Of a stretch of 42,446 bases of DNA, positions 34,824 to 42,446 are shown in pieces. The stretch lies in assembly GCA_019237115.1 (NCBI GenBank), contig JAFAHS010000562.1:1-42446 (forward strand), given 5' to 3'. A program made the translations under genes and the position numbers. The notes under the pieces were generated by a model. It ran no database searches, had not been told where the DNA came from, and worked only from the letters and a program-made list of their open reading frames with translations. Source of the stretch: Deltaproteobacteria bacterium. Lineage in GTDB: Bacteria; Desulfobacterota; Binatia; Binatales; Binataceae. Numbering within the stretch: the first letter of the stretch is position 1; every line of letters starts with the position of its first letter.

Positions 34824-36761
34824 ATGTCGGCACCTCAAATCCATTCGGCAAGAGAGGCTACCAGGGCTGTAGCAAAATGCCTGCTGATCCTCGTGGCAGC
34901 CTTTTTAGCTGCAACGCATCTCGCCAACGCCGCAGATTCGCTCGGTGCAACGTTGCACGCAGACGGGACCACAGCGTTTCGGGTATGGGCCCCGTTCGTG
35001 GACAGTGTCGCCGTGCGTATCAATGACCGCGCGCCGGTGCCGCTCGCCAGGGAGCCGGGACACGCCGATCCAGCGGATACCACTTGGATCGGTGTGGCGT
35101 CCGGTACGAGGGCAGGAGACCAGTATCGGTATGTTATCCGAATTGGCACCGTCACGCGTGAATTCAACGACCCGCGGGCTCAGCAGCTCACCGGCTTTGA
35201 GCTGCCCAACGGCTTTGGCCTCCCCGGCAATGACGACAAGCCCAAGTCCGTAATCATCGACCCGAACTTCAATATGCCCCCCTTCACAGAGCCCACTTTC
35301 AACACGATGGTAATTTATGAGCTGCACGTCGGCACATTCGCCAACACGTTCAGGGGTGCCGTGCAAAGACTCGACTACTTGAAGAGTCTCGGCGTCAACG
35401 CGGTGGAAGTGCTCCCGATCACTCAAAATCCGCTCTTCTCCGATCACACTCCCGCGGACCACGATTGGGGCTACGATCCGGTTCAGCTCTTCGCGATCAA
35501 ATCCAAATACGGGACGCCGCAGGATTTTAAGGAATTCGTCAGGCAATGCCATCAGCAGCAGATCGCCGTGATCGTAGACGTGGTCTATAACCATATGGTC
35601 GGCAACAATCTGCTGAATGGGTTCGGAGGTTTTACCACTCCGCAGATTCCACACGGGATATTTTTCTATGGCGGGGATCGCGCCGATACGGGATTCGGCC
35701 CACGCCCGGATTTTGGCCGGCCCCAGGTCCGGCAGTACATTGTCGATAACGCGCTATTGCTGCTCCGGGACTACGGTGTGGATGGACTCCGCTTCGACGA
35801 CACGATTGACATCCGCACGTTTGGCCGGTCGCGCACTGTCAATAACGAGGGGGCAGAGCTCCTGCGCGAGATCAACTCCGCGTACCGCAACACTGACCCC
35901 AAGCAACCGGGAAAGATCACCATTGCCGAGGACTTGCAAAGCTCCGGAGACGTCACGCTCCAGTCTGGTGCGGCTGCCCTCGAGTTCAATAGCCAGTGGG
36001 ACGACACCATGGTCAACACCTTGCGCGATGTGGTCACGCCGGTCAGCGACTCGGATCGCGATGTGGACGCCGTTAAGGGCGCGATCGAGAAGAAAATGGC
36101 CAGCGATGTGTTTTCCCGGGTAATCTATTCGGAGAATCACGATCAGGTAGGACATCCGCCAGGCCAGAACCGGCTGCCGACGATGATCGATACAAACGAC
36201 CACGAGAGCATTTTCGCCAAAAAACGTTCCACACTGGCAGCTGCGATCATGTTGACTTCGCCTGGAATCCCAATGATTTTTCAAGGGCAGGAGATGTTGG
36301 AAACGCGCGCGTTCGGCTTCAATACGCCGACGAATATGGATTTTAGCCGCGCCGTCGATCCGAAATTCAAAGGCATCGTTCAGATGTATCGTGATTTGAT
36401 CGCTCTCCGGCGCAACCTCAAGGGAACGACTCGTGGACTGACGGGCCAAAATCTGAACGTCTTCCACGCGGACAACGGCAACAAGACGCTGGCGTACCAC
36501 CGATGGGAGAATGGTGGCCAGGGTGACGATGTCGTGGTGGTCGCAAATTTTTCGAACACTCCCATGCAGAATCTGAACCTTGGCTTCCCGCGCCAAGGCG
36601 GATGGCATGTGCTCTTCAACAGCGGCGCGAGCGTTTACGATCCGAGCTTTGTCAATGGCGATAGCTTTGACACAACCGCCAATCCCGGGAGGAAAGACGG
36701 GCTAAACTTCAACGGCAACGTGAGCATCGGACCGTACAGCGTCGTGATCTTCTCCCAATAA
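34824..36761 (+). CDS. Secreted GH13 alpha-amylase-family enzyme (branching/trehalohydrolase-like)
   Basis: A 645-aa glycoside hydrolase, family 13, with an N-terminal CBM48-like domain (HADGTTAFRVWAPFVDSVAV). ATG 34824 has AAAGG 6 bp upstream and a signal peptide CLLILVAAFLAATHLANA ending before ADSLG. The catalytic barrel starts VIYELHVGTF and carries the four conserved regions: DVVYNH, GLRFDD (nucleophile Asp325), ITIAEDLQ (acid/base Glu369) and SENHDQVG (transition-state Asp440). The C-terminal beta domain ends SIGPYSVVIFSQ. The sequence style is nearest to branching enzyme or maltooligosyltrehalose trehalohydrolase, but secretion suggests action on external alpha-glucan. No linked glycan genes nearby. 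Confidence 0.9.
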   Translation: MSAPQIHSAREATRAVAKCLLILVAAFLAATHLANAADSLGATLHADGTTAFRVWAPFVDSVAVRINDRAPVPLAREPGHADPADTTWIGVASGTRAGDQYRYVIRIGTVTREFNDPRAQQLTGFELPNGFGLPGNDDKPKSVIIDPNFNMPPFTEPTFNTMVIYELHVGTFANTFRGAVQRLDYLKSLGVNAVEVLPITQNPLFSDHTPADHDWGYDPVQLFAIKSKYGTPQDFKEFVRQCHQQQIAVIVDVVYNHMVGNNLLNGFGGFTTPQIPHGIFFYGGDRADTGFGPRPDFGRPQVRQYIVDNALLLLRDYGVDGLRFDDTIDIRTFGRSRTVNNEGAELLREINSAYRNTDPKQPGKITIAEDLQSSGDVTLQSGAAALEFNSQWDDTMVNTLRDVVTPVSDSDRDVDAVKGAIEKKMASDVFSRVIYSENHDQVGHPPGQNRLPTMIDTNDHESIFAKKRSTLAAAIMLTSPGIPMIFQGQEMLETRAFGFNTPTNMDFSRAVDPKFKGIVQMYRDLIALRRNLKGTTRGLTGQNLNVFHADNGNKTLAYHRWENGGQGDDVVVVANFSNTPMQNLNLGFPRQGGWHVLFNSGASVYDPSFVNGDSFDTTANPGRKDGLNFNGNVSIGPYSVVIFSQ

Positions 36762-37269
36762 GAGCGATGTAAACCGGAACGCACTCGTAGCCATTGCCAG
36801 CCTCGGAACCGCGCTCGCCTAGAGCCACCCGAAAACGACGCCGCTCAGCGGTGGAACCCGCAGCGCGACCGGGTTTGCTCCTCATGACCCGCTACTCGTC
36901 GAGACGGGTCGCCGGCACCGTGAGCCATCCTCAGTCCAGGACCATGAACACCAAAAGCCATTGTCGCTGTAGGAAATTGGTATCCACCAACTGCATCCGC
37001 TAATCCTAGGTATGGCGAACTTCTCGTACCGGCTTCGTCTTGGCCTGGACCGAGCACACCTCTGGTTTTGCAATGGAAATCTTAATTTGCAGTGTCCGCA
37101 GTAGAGCCGGTGCATATGAAGGAAGCCATAGACTAACATCGATCGAGTTTAAAGTACTGTCGATTTCACCTGCGACCCGGCACAATTCGATCGGCGCCAC
37201 GCGGCGCAACCGATTGCAGTACGCTCTTCCAATATTGCGAACCCCCCAGCTCCAACGGTGATTCAGTAC
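36762..37269. other. Intergenic, no gene seen
   Basis: About 500 bases after the GH13 gene. Translations on both strands lack recognisable motifs. No clear terminator hairpin found after the GH13 stop. Confidence 0.45.
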
Positions 37270-37506
37270 TCAAATCTGCGCACGCATCTTATCGTCGATC
37301 AGATCGATTCTCGACCTTCGAAGCTCTATAGGTTCCCCTGCGTTCAATTTGAACCCTCCAAAGAAGCCCTTCCCGAAGTTCCCGTGTGTTCTCGATGGGT
37401 CCGGCCAAATGATGAGAAATTTGAATGGAATCGTCTCAATTCGTCCTTTCGGATCTCCTTTCAGCTGAACGTCAGGTGTTCCTACTGAGGCGAGAAGTAC
37501 CCGCAA
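37270..37506 (-). CDS. Possible small hypothetical protein or gene remnant (78 aa)
   Basis: A minus-strand frame with protein-like composition: LRVLLASVGTPDVQLKGD, then ETIPFKFLIIWPDPS and EPIELRRSRIDLIDDK. The only start is TTG and no good ribosome binding site is seen; the frame is closed by TGA 20 codons upstream. It may be a C-terminal remnant. Divergent from the gene at 37613. Confidence 0.3.
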   Translation of the reverse strand: MRVLLASVGTPDVQLKGDPKGRIETIPFKFLIIWPDPSRTHGNFGKGFFGGFKLNAGEPIELRRSRIDLIDDKMRAQI

Positions 37507-37612
37507 CCGGCCGTCACTGCCCCTTGCAAATACACTGAACCCGATTCACCCTCACAGGATGGCAGCAAAGAGGTACTGACTCTACGCATAGAGCCAAGGG
37601 AACGGCCGTGTA

Positions 37613-38932
37613 TTGGAGGTCTGCGCATCATTGAACTTGCAAGCCGGACGTCAAATCAGTTGGGGGAGAAATGCAGCACCTAGTCAAAGTGATCAGGCTC
37701 GAACTGAGAAACGTCGACAAAGCCACCCGATCACCTGGACGCTCTCTTTTTTGCTCGCTCTGGTCATTCCCTTAGGCTCGGCGACTTTCGCCTCCCCTCC
37801 CAAAGGTCCTCACACCGTCGCGTCGGCCACACCGGCAGCCCCGCTTGCGGCTCCCAATGTCACCGTTTCGGCTACGCAAATCTCCGATAGGCGGACCTTG
37901 ATTTCAGATTGGGATATCGCAGCCTTGGTCTTTCGAGGGATTGGCCAAGCTGTAGTTGGCCTACTGAACGCGATCCAACAACTGGTAAGCGAAACCTTGA
38001 AAGCAATCAGCTGGGCCGTGATCGCTTTAGTTGTTTTGTTGCTGTATCGCGACGGTCTTCAAGACCAAGTTCCCAAGCTGCTTGACGCGTTAAGAGACGC
38101 CCTTCGTGGCGGGGGCGTTTCTTTCGACGCTGCCGGAACGGTCAAGTTTGAGGTCGCCGAGCGAGCGCCGGATCCATTTTTCGAACAAAAGTCGCTTTTT
38201 TCACGGCTACCTTTCGAAATCGAGGGAAATTCCCTTCTAGCTCGTTCCTCTACTGTTGGAGAGATTACACTTCAGAGGGAACTGGGAGAGATTGCTCCTC
38301 AGATCGAATTCGAGTTCTCTGACTACATCTCCCGCCTCTGGGCGGAAACGCACCCCGTCCAACAAACCCGCATGGAGCAGACTCGCACAGATCTCCGTGA
38401 AGCTTGTGCCAGAACTACGACATATGCTGCGGTTGTAAACCGGTTGCTTGACTATGTCAGGGCTCTCGAGGCCGTCCGTTTCCACCAAGCTAACGAATTC
38501 GCCGAACTCCTCTCGAAATACGACTACATTCGTGCGGCCATGGAGCAGATGCACCCGCGCAATCTAGTCGAGGACTGTGACACCTTCTTGATCCTGCACG
38601 CGGCTGGTATAGGCTATGGACAGCGCAAGGCATGGGCGAGTGCTAAAACCGTACTAGACAAGTTGGTCAATGCACCAGAGCCCTATCTGCCGGCGGGCGA
38701 TTCGTGGCTCGCCAGCGCTTACCTGAATACACTAGGGGACTTTAGAAACACAGAGCCTGACGTACAACTAAAGTCGCCTTCTTTTGTCGCGCCAGTCCAG
38801 CAACTCTGCGACCAAGCTAATGCCCTCGAGAGTCAAATGACTGGAAACTGGATTACCAGGTTTCCAGTGGCGTCCGGTAACGCCCCATACTACGAAAGAG
38901 AGGTCGCGAAGACTCTGGGTACAATATACTGA
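37613..38932 (+). CDS. Membrane protein, N-terminal part of a frameshift-split gene
   Basis: A 439-codon frame. The start is uncertain (TTG 37613; no clear ribosome binding site). Residues ~40-61 (TWTLSFLLALVIPLGSATFA) are a signal or first membrane helix, and ~133-150 (ISWAVIALVVLLLY) a second. A cytoplasmic or periplasmic helical region follows (QQTRMEQTRTDLREACA, AVVNRLLDYVRALEAV) and then repeats of TPR type (AGIGYGQRKAWASAKTVLD). The frame stops at TGA 38932 right inside a TPR-like run. The -1 frame continues it seamlessly from 38917 (YNILILGDYSALRREHYLQL). Likely one protein of about 890 aa, broken by a one-base loss in a GGG run or by sequencing error. Confidence 0.7.
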   Translation: MEVCASLNLQAGRQISWGRNAAPSQSDQARTEKRRQSHPITWTLSFLLALVIPLGSATFASPPKGPHTVASATPAAPLAAPNVTVSATQISDRRTLISDWDIAALVFRGIGQAVVGLLNAIQQLVSETLKAISWAVIALVVLLLYRDGLQDQVPKLLDALRDALRGGGVSFDAAGTVKFEVAERAPDPFFEQKSLFSRLPFEIEGNSLLARSSTVGEITLQRELGEIAPQIEFEFSDYISRLWAETHPVQQTRMEQTRTDLREACARTTTYAAVVNRLLDYVRALEAVRFHQANEFAELLSKYDYIRAAMEQMHPRNLVEDCDTFLILHAAGIGYGQRKAWASAKTVLDKLVNAPEPYLPAGDSWLASAYLNTLGDFRNTEPDVQLKSPSFVAPVQQLCDQANALESQMTGNWITRFPVASGNAPYYEREVAKTLGTIY

Positions 38933-39165
38933 TTCTCGGTGATTATTCAGCCCTGCGGAGAGAGCACTATCTTCAGCTCGCCGAATCCTACTTAGACAGA
39001 TGTGCACGGCCTCTCCACGGAGAGAATCCTTCTGCGCTAGATCATAACAATCTGGCGGACCTTTACAGACAATTAGACAAGTGTAAAGAAGCTCAAAGGG
39101 AAATCGATCTCGCCTTTCGCGAGAAGCCCGATGTACTGGATCCAACATTCGTCCAGACCCAGGCG

Positions 39166-40287
39166 ATGATCTTTTGGAGACAGAAGCAACCCCTTCGCGC
39201 GCTACTTGAAACTCAGCGATATGGAGAGGACCATGCCGAACATGCCGATTCAGATGACATGGATCAATTTATTCAGAATCAGATTCTCGGAGCACGCCTA
39301 GCAGCGAACATTGAAGCTGAACACAATGACTCATACCTGGGGCTCGCCTCCAAATTGTTGGAAAAAGCGCGCGCATTCGTCCCGAGAAAATTTGAACCAA
39401 ATTCAAAGACCGCGATACTGCTGTCCACGATCGATGAATTGCTCGGATTCGCATATTTCGAGCTTCCGGGCCAGGAAGCGCTTTCGGTCAGAGCGTTCGA
39501 ACGCATTCAAGAAGCTTTGGCTGGAGTTGCGGTTCCCCCGACGATTGAATGGCGGCGAAAGCTGGGGCTGGCGAAAGCGCAGACTCGCCTGGCGCGCGCA
39601 GAGCGCCGACGGTACTCCGCAGAAACCTCAAGACTATATTGGTTGGCAGCTAAAAACGTCCTGCAAGACAGTGCTAGAGTTGTTAATGAACACTTCTCGT
39701 TGGCTAGTGACGTCGAATTACCCTTCCCAGCACGAAACTTTCGCTTTTGCCTTGACACTGTAATTGCGGACCAGGACCTTTCAGAAGAGAGTTTTTGGCA
39801 GGGCCAGGGAGACGACTCAAGAAATTTAGCAGACCAGGGCGCCACGATCTCACTAAGACTCCAAGCTTGTTTGGAGCCCGATGCTCCTCTCAGGGGGGTG
39901 CTTGGGAAGGACCTCGAAGAGATGCGGTCACAACTAAGGATGTGCGAAGCGCAACATGCTTTTCTTGAGGGTAGGCTACTCGTCAGAAACGAACCGACAT
40001 TGACGGGTGCCGGTTTGATCGAAACCGTTCGAGCCAAGTTCGATAGTGCCCGGGGCCTCACAGGCGAGCTTGATTGTCGAATTGACCTGTCCTTTGGAGA
40101 ACTCCTGCTCCATGCGGCTGTTGCTGGCAAGCGCGATGCTACTGTTAACTACGCAGAGGCTATCGCCGCGCTGGAGCGTGCAAACTCTCGGGGCGTACCG
40201 TCGTTGCGCGTGGAAACAGTTCGAATGCTGGTCGATGCCCAGGCCATGGCACCCTCAATAGGACGCAAGTCAAGGCGATCGGGCTAG
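39166..40287 (+). CDS. TPR-like C-terminal part of the frameshift-split membrane protein
   Basis: ATG 39166 is the first standard start in this frame, but the coding-like reading extends back without a stop to 38917, with TPR-type helices (HYLQLAESYLDRCARPL, NNLADLYRQLDKCKEAQRE). From 39166 the 373 residues continue in helical repeats (YLGLASKLLEKARAFVP, ALSVRAFERIQEALAGV, YAEAIAALERANSRG). No ribosome binding site precedes 39166, which supports its being the tail of the 37613 gene rather than an independent one. It overlaps the end of the convergent M49-like gene by 4 bp. Function unknown; probably protein-protein interaction. Confidence 0.6.
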   Translation: MIFWRQKQPLRALLETQRYGEDHAEHADSDDMDQFIQNQILGARLAANIEAEHNDSYLGLASKLLEKARAFVPRKFEPNSKTAILLSTIDELLGFAYFELPGQEALSVRAFERIQEALAGVAVPPTIEWRRKLGLAKAQTRLARAERRRYSAETSRLYWLAAKNVLQDSARVVNEHFSLASDVELPFPARNFRFCLDTVIADQDLSEESFWQGQGDDSRNLADQGATISLRLQACLEPDAPLRGVLGKDLEEMRSQLRMCEAQHAFLEGRLLVRNEPTLTGAGLIETVRAKFDSARGLTGELDCRIDLSFGELLLHAAVAGKRDATVNYAEAIAALERANSRGVPSLRVETVRMLVDAQAMAPSIGRKSRRSG

Positions 40288-40925
40288 ACGGCGGACTCTT
40301 CCTGGAGAAATTCAAGATCGATCGGAATGTCTCCAATGGTTCTTCTTAGTCTTTCAACCTTGTCCGGAATTCCACCGAACGTCTCAATCAGCTCTCCAGC
40401 ACCGCGATAGTCACCACGAATTGCTATATCCTGCAACATCTCCGCCAACTCACGAACATGTCGTTCTAGCCGTTCCGGACTTACGTGTAGGTGGCCGTTT
40501 CGATCAGAGCTGAGCGACCCCCGTTCGACAAAATACGAGAGACTGATGGCTGCACCCCGACTATAGTCATCCTCGGTGCCGAACCGCAGTGAGCGTACAC
40601 TGTTCACCACGAACGTTACCGCGGCCGCGGCTTTGATTGCCTCCGGCAGAAAGCCACGATCGGCGAGCAGATTGAGGAAGACCATCCCTACGAGATCAGC
40701 GCGGCATTCCTCTATCGTCGAGTAGCGTTCTCGAAGTGCCTCATTGATGCTCAGAGAGTTCTTTTCGCTCGTTTGTCTTACATAACATGCGCCCAAAGCG
40801 TGAGCCATTTCGTGAAGGAGAGTATGATAGACAAATGAGTCTTGACGCACAAGGTTAAGCTGTTCGCTACCTAACAAGTGAGCGCCGAGCCGCTTCACAA
40901 TCGGCCCGAACTTGGCCGAAATCAC
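40284..40925 (-). CDS. M49-like zinc metallopeptidase, N-terminally truncated
   Basis: 213 aa from GTG 40925. The zinc site is complete: HEMAH (His38, Glu39, His42) and, 30 residues on, EECRADLVG (Glu72/73 with Asp77), the spacing of dipeptidyl-peptidase III-like (M49) enzymes. AKFGPIVKRLGAHLLGSEQL before it and AISLSYFVERGSL after it also fit bacterial M49-like proteins. These are normally 500-700 aa, so most of the N-terminal lobe is absent. The frame is open further upstream (FGALILFRNVISAKF) without a good start, ending at a TGA near 41010. It is probably a remnant, although the catalytic half is intact. Cytoplasmic. Confidence 0.65.
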   Translation of the reverse strand: MISAKFGPIVKRLGAHLLGSEQLNLVRQDSFVYHTLLHEMAHALGACYVRQTSEKNSLSINEALRERYSTIEECRADLVGMVFLNLLADRGFLPEAIKAAAAVTFVVNSVRSLRFGTEDDYSRGAAISLSYFVERGSLSSDRNGHLHVSPERLERHVRELAEMLQDIAIRGDYRGAGELIETFGGIPDKVERLRRTIGDIPIDLEFLQEESAV

Positions 40926-41406
40926 ATTTCGAAATAGTATTAACGCTCCGAATCTATCTGCCGCCTCGCTTGTCCGAGAGCGTGTGAGCCCGGGTCGAGT
41001 GACGACTCACGGTTGTTAATGAAGGGAGGGGCCGTCATTAGGACGTATCCCGCGAAACGGACCTCATTAACCATTCTAAAGCCATTCATGTTTTTCGGAC
41101 CGAGTCTTTCTCGACGCCTATTGTTCACCTGAGTACACGGCCGAAGGTGTCAACGCAGGTGTCAGGATTGACCAGGGCTGAGACAGCGTTCTGCGATCGA
41201 GCTGGGTATTGCACGGACTACCTACTCACCGAAATCGGCTTTAAGGCCCCGCAGAGAGCCGGGACACTGGATAGCGTCGATCCGGCACGGGAAAACGGCG
41301 TGGCGGGCGTCTGCGTGGCGGGAATCGGCATCAGTGCATCGGCCGTAGCGGCGAGATAGCCATTCTCGGGGCCTTGGCGCCAACAGTTGATAACTTGCGG
41401 CCGCGA
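40926..41406. other. Gene remnant zone upstream of the M49-like fragment
   Basis: About 480 bases. The minus strand here contains RRRERLGPKNMNGFRMVNEV in another frame, which may be more of the lost M49 N-terminal lobe. No intact gene. Nothing recognised on the plus strand. Confidence 0.35.
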
Positions 41407-42353
41407 CTCAGACCCTCTTCACACGGACAGAAACGCTCGTCATTCCCGCGTCGGCCGCCGTCTCGGTTGACGTCGATCTGATCCCGCCGCCGGACACAAC
41501 ATCAGAACAAGTAAAGCACCGGATCGCCCACACCCTCGCGGCGGACTCCAACTGGCATTGTTGATCGGCAGCCTCCAGGGTTGATGGCCCTGAAGTCATG
41601 ATCAACCGCCAACCGGCCATCGTGATCAAGGCACCCCTTAAGGGGAAACGGCTGGCTTGCGGCCGCCGGTTGTTGCAAACCCAACATCCACCAGAGATCT
41701 TCGAATGGCTATTGATGGGCGCCGCATCGAGACCGGTGAAACCTTCGCTATCGACTGGAACCGGGTAAAGAACGACAAGATCTATGATGGCGAGGGCAAT
41801 ACGGTCGAGCAGCACTGTGCTCTCGGGCAGGACGTCCTCGCGGTGGCCGATGGGACGATAGTCTCGATCCGCGACGCCACGCCCGGCGAAACGCCGTTCC
41901 TGCCGATGCTCCCGAAAGCGAAGGACGACTACGGCGGCAATCGTGCGATACTCGAATCGCCCCGAATGTCTTCGCGTTCTACAAGCATCCGCACCGCGGC
42001 AGCCTCACGGTGAAAGTAGGCGACGCCGTGAAAGCCGGGGCTGCTCTCGGCAAGATAGGAAACACCGGCCCTTCGGAAGGCCCTCACTTGCATTTCGGCC
42101 TATCCAACAAGCCGGATCTTTTCTCTGGACGGAGCGTGCCATTCGTCTTCGACCGTTTCACCTCGGTAGGCGCCATAGATTTCGACGCCTCAAAGGCCGA
42201 TCGCCTGGTGATCTTGCGGGATTCACAAGAGGTTCGGTCCGCCTATCCGCTCTACGGCGGCATTCAAAATTACCGGCAGGGCAATCAGCGATCACACCGG
42301 AACTGGCTGATGCGTGCACGCTCGTGGAGAGTCCGCACGCAACCCTTCTTTAA
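41407..42353 (+). pseudogene. M23-type peptidase (LytM fold), multiply frameshifted
   Basis: Pieces in all three plus frames assemble into one M23-like protein. They are TETLVIPASAAVSVDVDL from 41424; a stop at 41562; INRQPAIVIKAPLKGKR; GWLAAAGCCKPNIH; then FAIDWNRVKNDKIYDGEG with EQHCALGQDVLAVADGTIVS. Another shift near 41965 gives IAPNVFAFYKHPHRGSLTVK and GNTGPSEGPHLHFGL. The M23 pieces (a His before the DVLAVADG strand, and the HLHFG zinc motif) are all present but need at least four frame changes. It would normally cut peptidoglycan cross-links or act as a periplasmic LytM factor. Clearly broken as read; its true 3' limit is uncertain (42285-42353). Confidence 0.7.
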
Positions 42354-42446
42354 AAGGTTCGATTGGCGCCGCCGCTCAAAAACGACGTGCACCAATCGCG
42401 CGAAAAAAGCAAATGGAGGAAGTTTCGAGGCGGCGGGCACTACAGA

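Noticed and set aside
34905..35654. 249-aa minus-strand frame
   Set aside because: Antisense to the CBM48/GH13 N-terminal half; composition driven by codon bias of the real gene.
35754..36608. 284-aa minus-strand frame
   Set aside because: Antisense shadow of the GH13 gene, whose four catalytic regions fix the real strand.
38915..38932. Programmed ribosomal frameshift
   Set aside because: No slippery heptamer and no clear downstream stem; a one-base indel explains it more simply.
39507..40130. 207-aa minus-strand frame
   Set aside because: Antisense shadow of the TPR-like C-terminal part at 39166-40287.
41408..41815. 135-aa minus-strand frame over the M23 region
   Set aside because: The plus strand carries M23 motifs across the same bases, so the minus frame is a shadow.
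1..42446. CRISPR array, tRNA or rRNA genes
   Set aside because: No regularly spaced repeats and no tRNA or rRNA signature seen on either strand; a covariance-model scan would be needed to be certain.

Overview
This 42.4 kb window looks like a GC-rich soil or freshwater bacterium with large signalling proteins and many secreted or lipid-related enzymes. Kumamolisin-type S53 peptidase, DUF1329, S9 peptidase, and class III cyclase/AAA/TPR giants are a combination I associate with Binatota- or Acidobacteriota-like genomes. That placement is a low-confidence inference, because the window has no rRNA, tRNA or ribosomal protein gene.

Layout. 1-8.7 kb: an S53 sedolisin running off the left edge (minus), a decayed two-cupin gene (minus), an S9 peptidase (plus), a 69-aa protein (minus) behind a TetR-like inverted repeat, then a minus-strand operon reading 8640 to 5443. 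That operon carries two small proteins, a frameshifted GNAT acetyltransferase, a frameshifted SAM methyltransferase and an intact class C beta-lactamase-fold hydrolase. Two of its junctions are stop/start overlaps. 8.7-16 kb: a winged-helix/ATPase/TPR regulator divergent from that operon, a small lipoprotein, and a zinc-ribbon/cyclase/ATPase/TPR protein (minus). 16-23.4 kb: an unrecognised two-gene operon (552 + 373 aa) whose second product has conserved-looking Cys/His motifs, a histidine phosphatase, an LCAT-like hydrolase, an NTF2/SnoaL-like protein, and degenerate insertion-sequence-like repeats.

23.4-29.9 kb: an IS3-type transposase remnant, fragments of broken genes, a large secreted/membrane protein with TIG-like domains and an internally duplicated membrane module, a DUF1329 outer-membrane-associated protein followed by a perfect 16-bp hairpin, and a truncated acid phosphatase. 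29.9-37 kb: a second ATPase/TPR/cyclase protein with the cyclase at the opposite end, a second NTF2-like protein, and a secreted GH13 enzyme. 37-42.4 kb: a membrane/TPR protein split by a -1 frameshift, an N-terminally truncated M49-like zinc peptidase, and an M23 peptidase broken by several frameshifts.

Three giant STAND-type proteins (wHTH-linked, N-terminal-cyclase, C-terminal-cyclase) within 25 kb suggest a signalling-rich accessory region. At least seven genes are broken, several next to homopolymer runs, so either this is a decaying accessory region or the assembly contains indel errors. The most novel intact material is the 552/373-aa gene pair and the TIG/duplicated-membrane protein.
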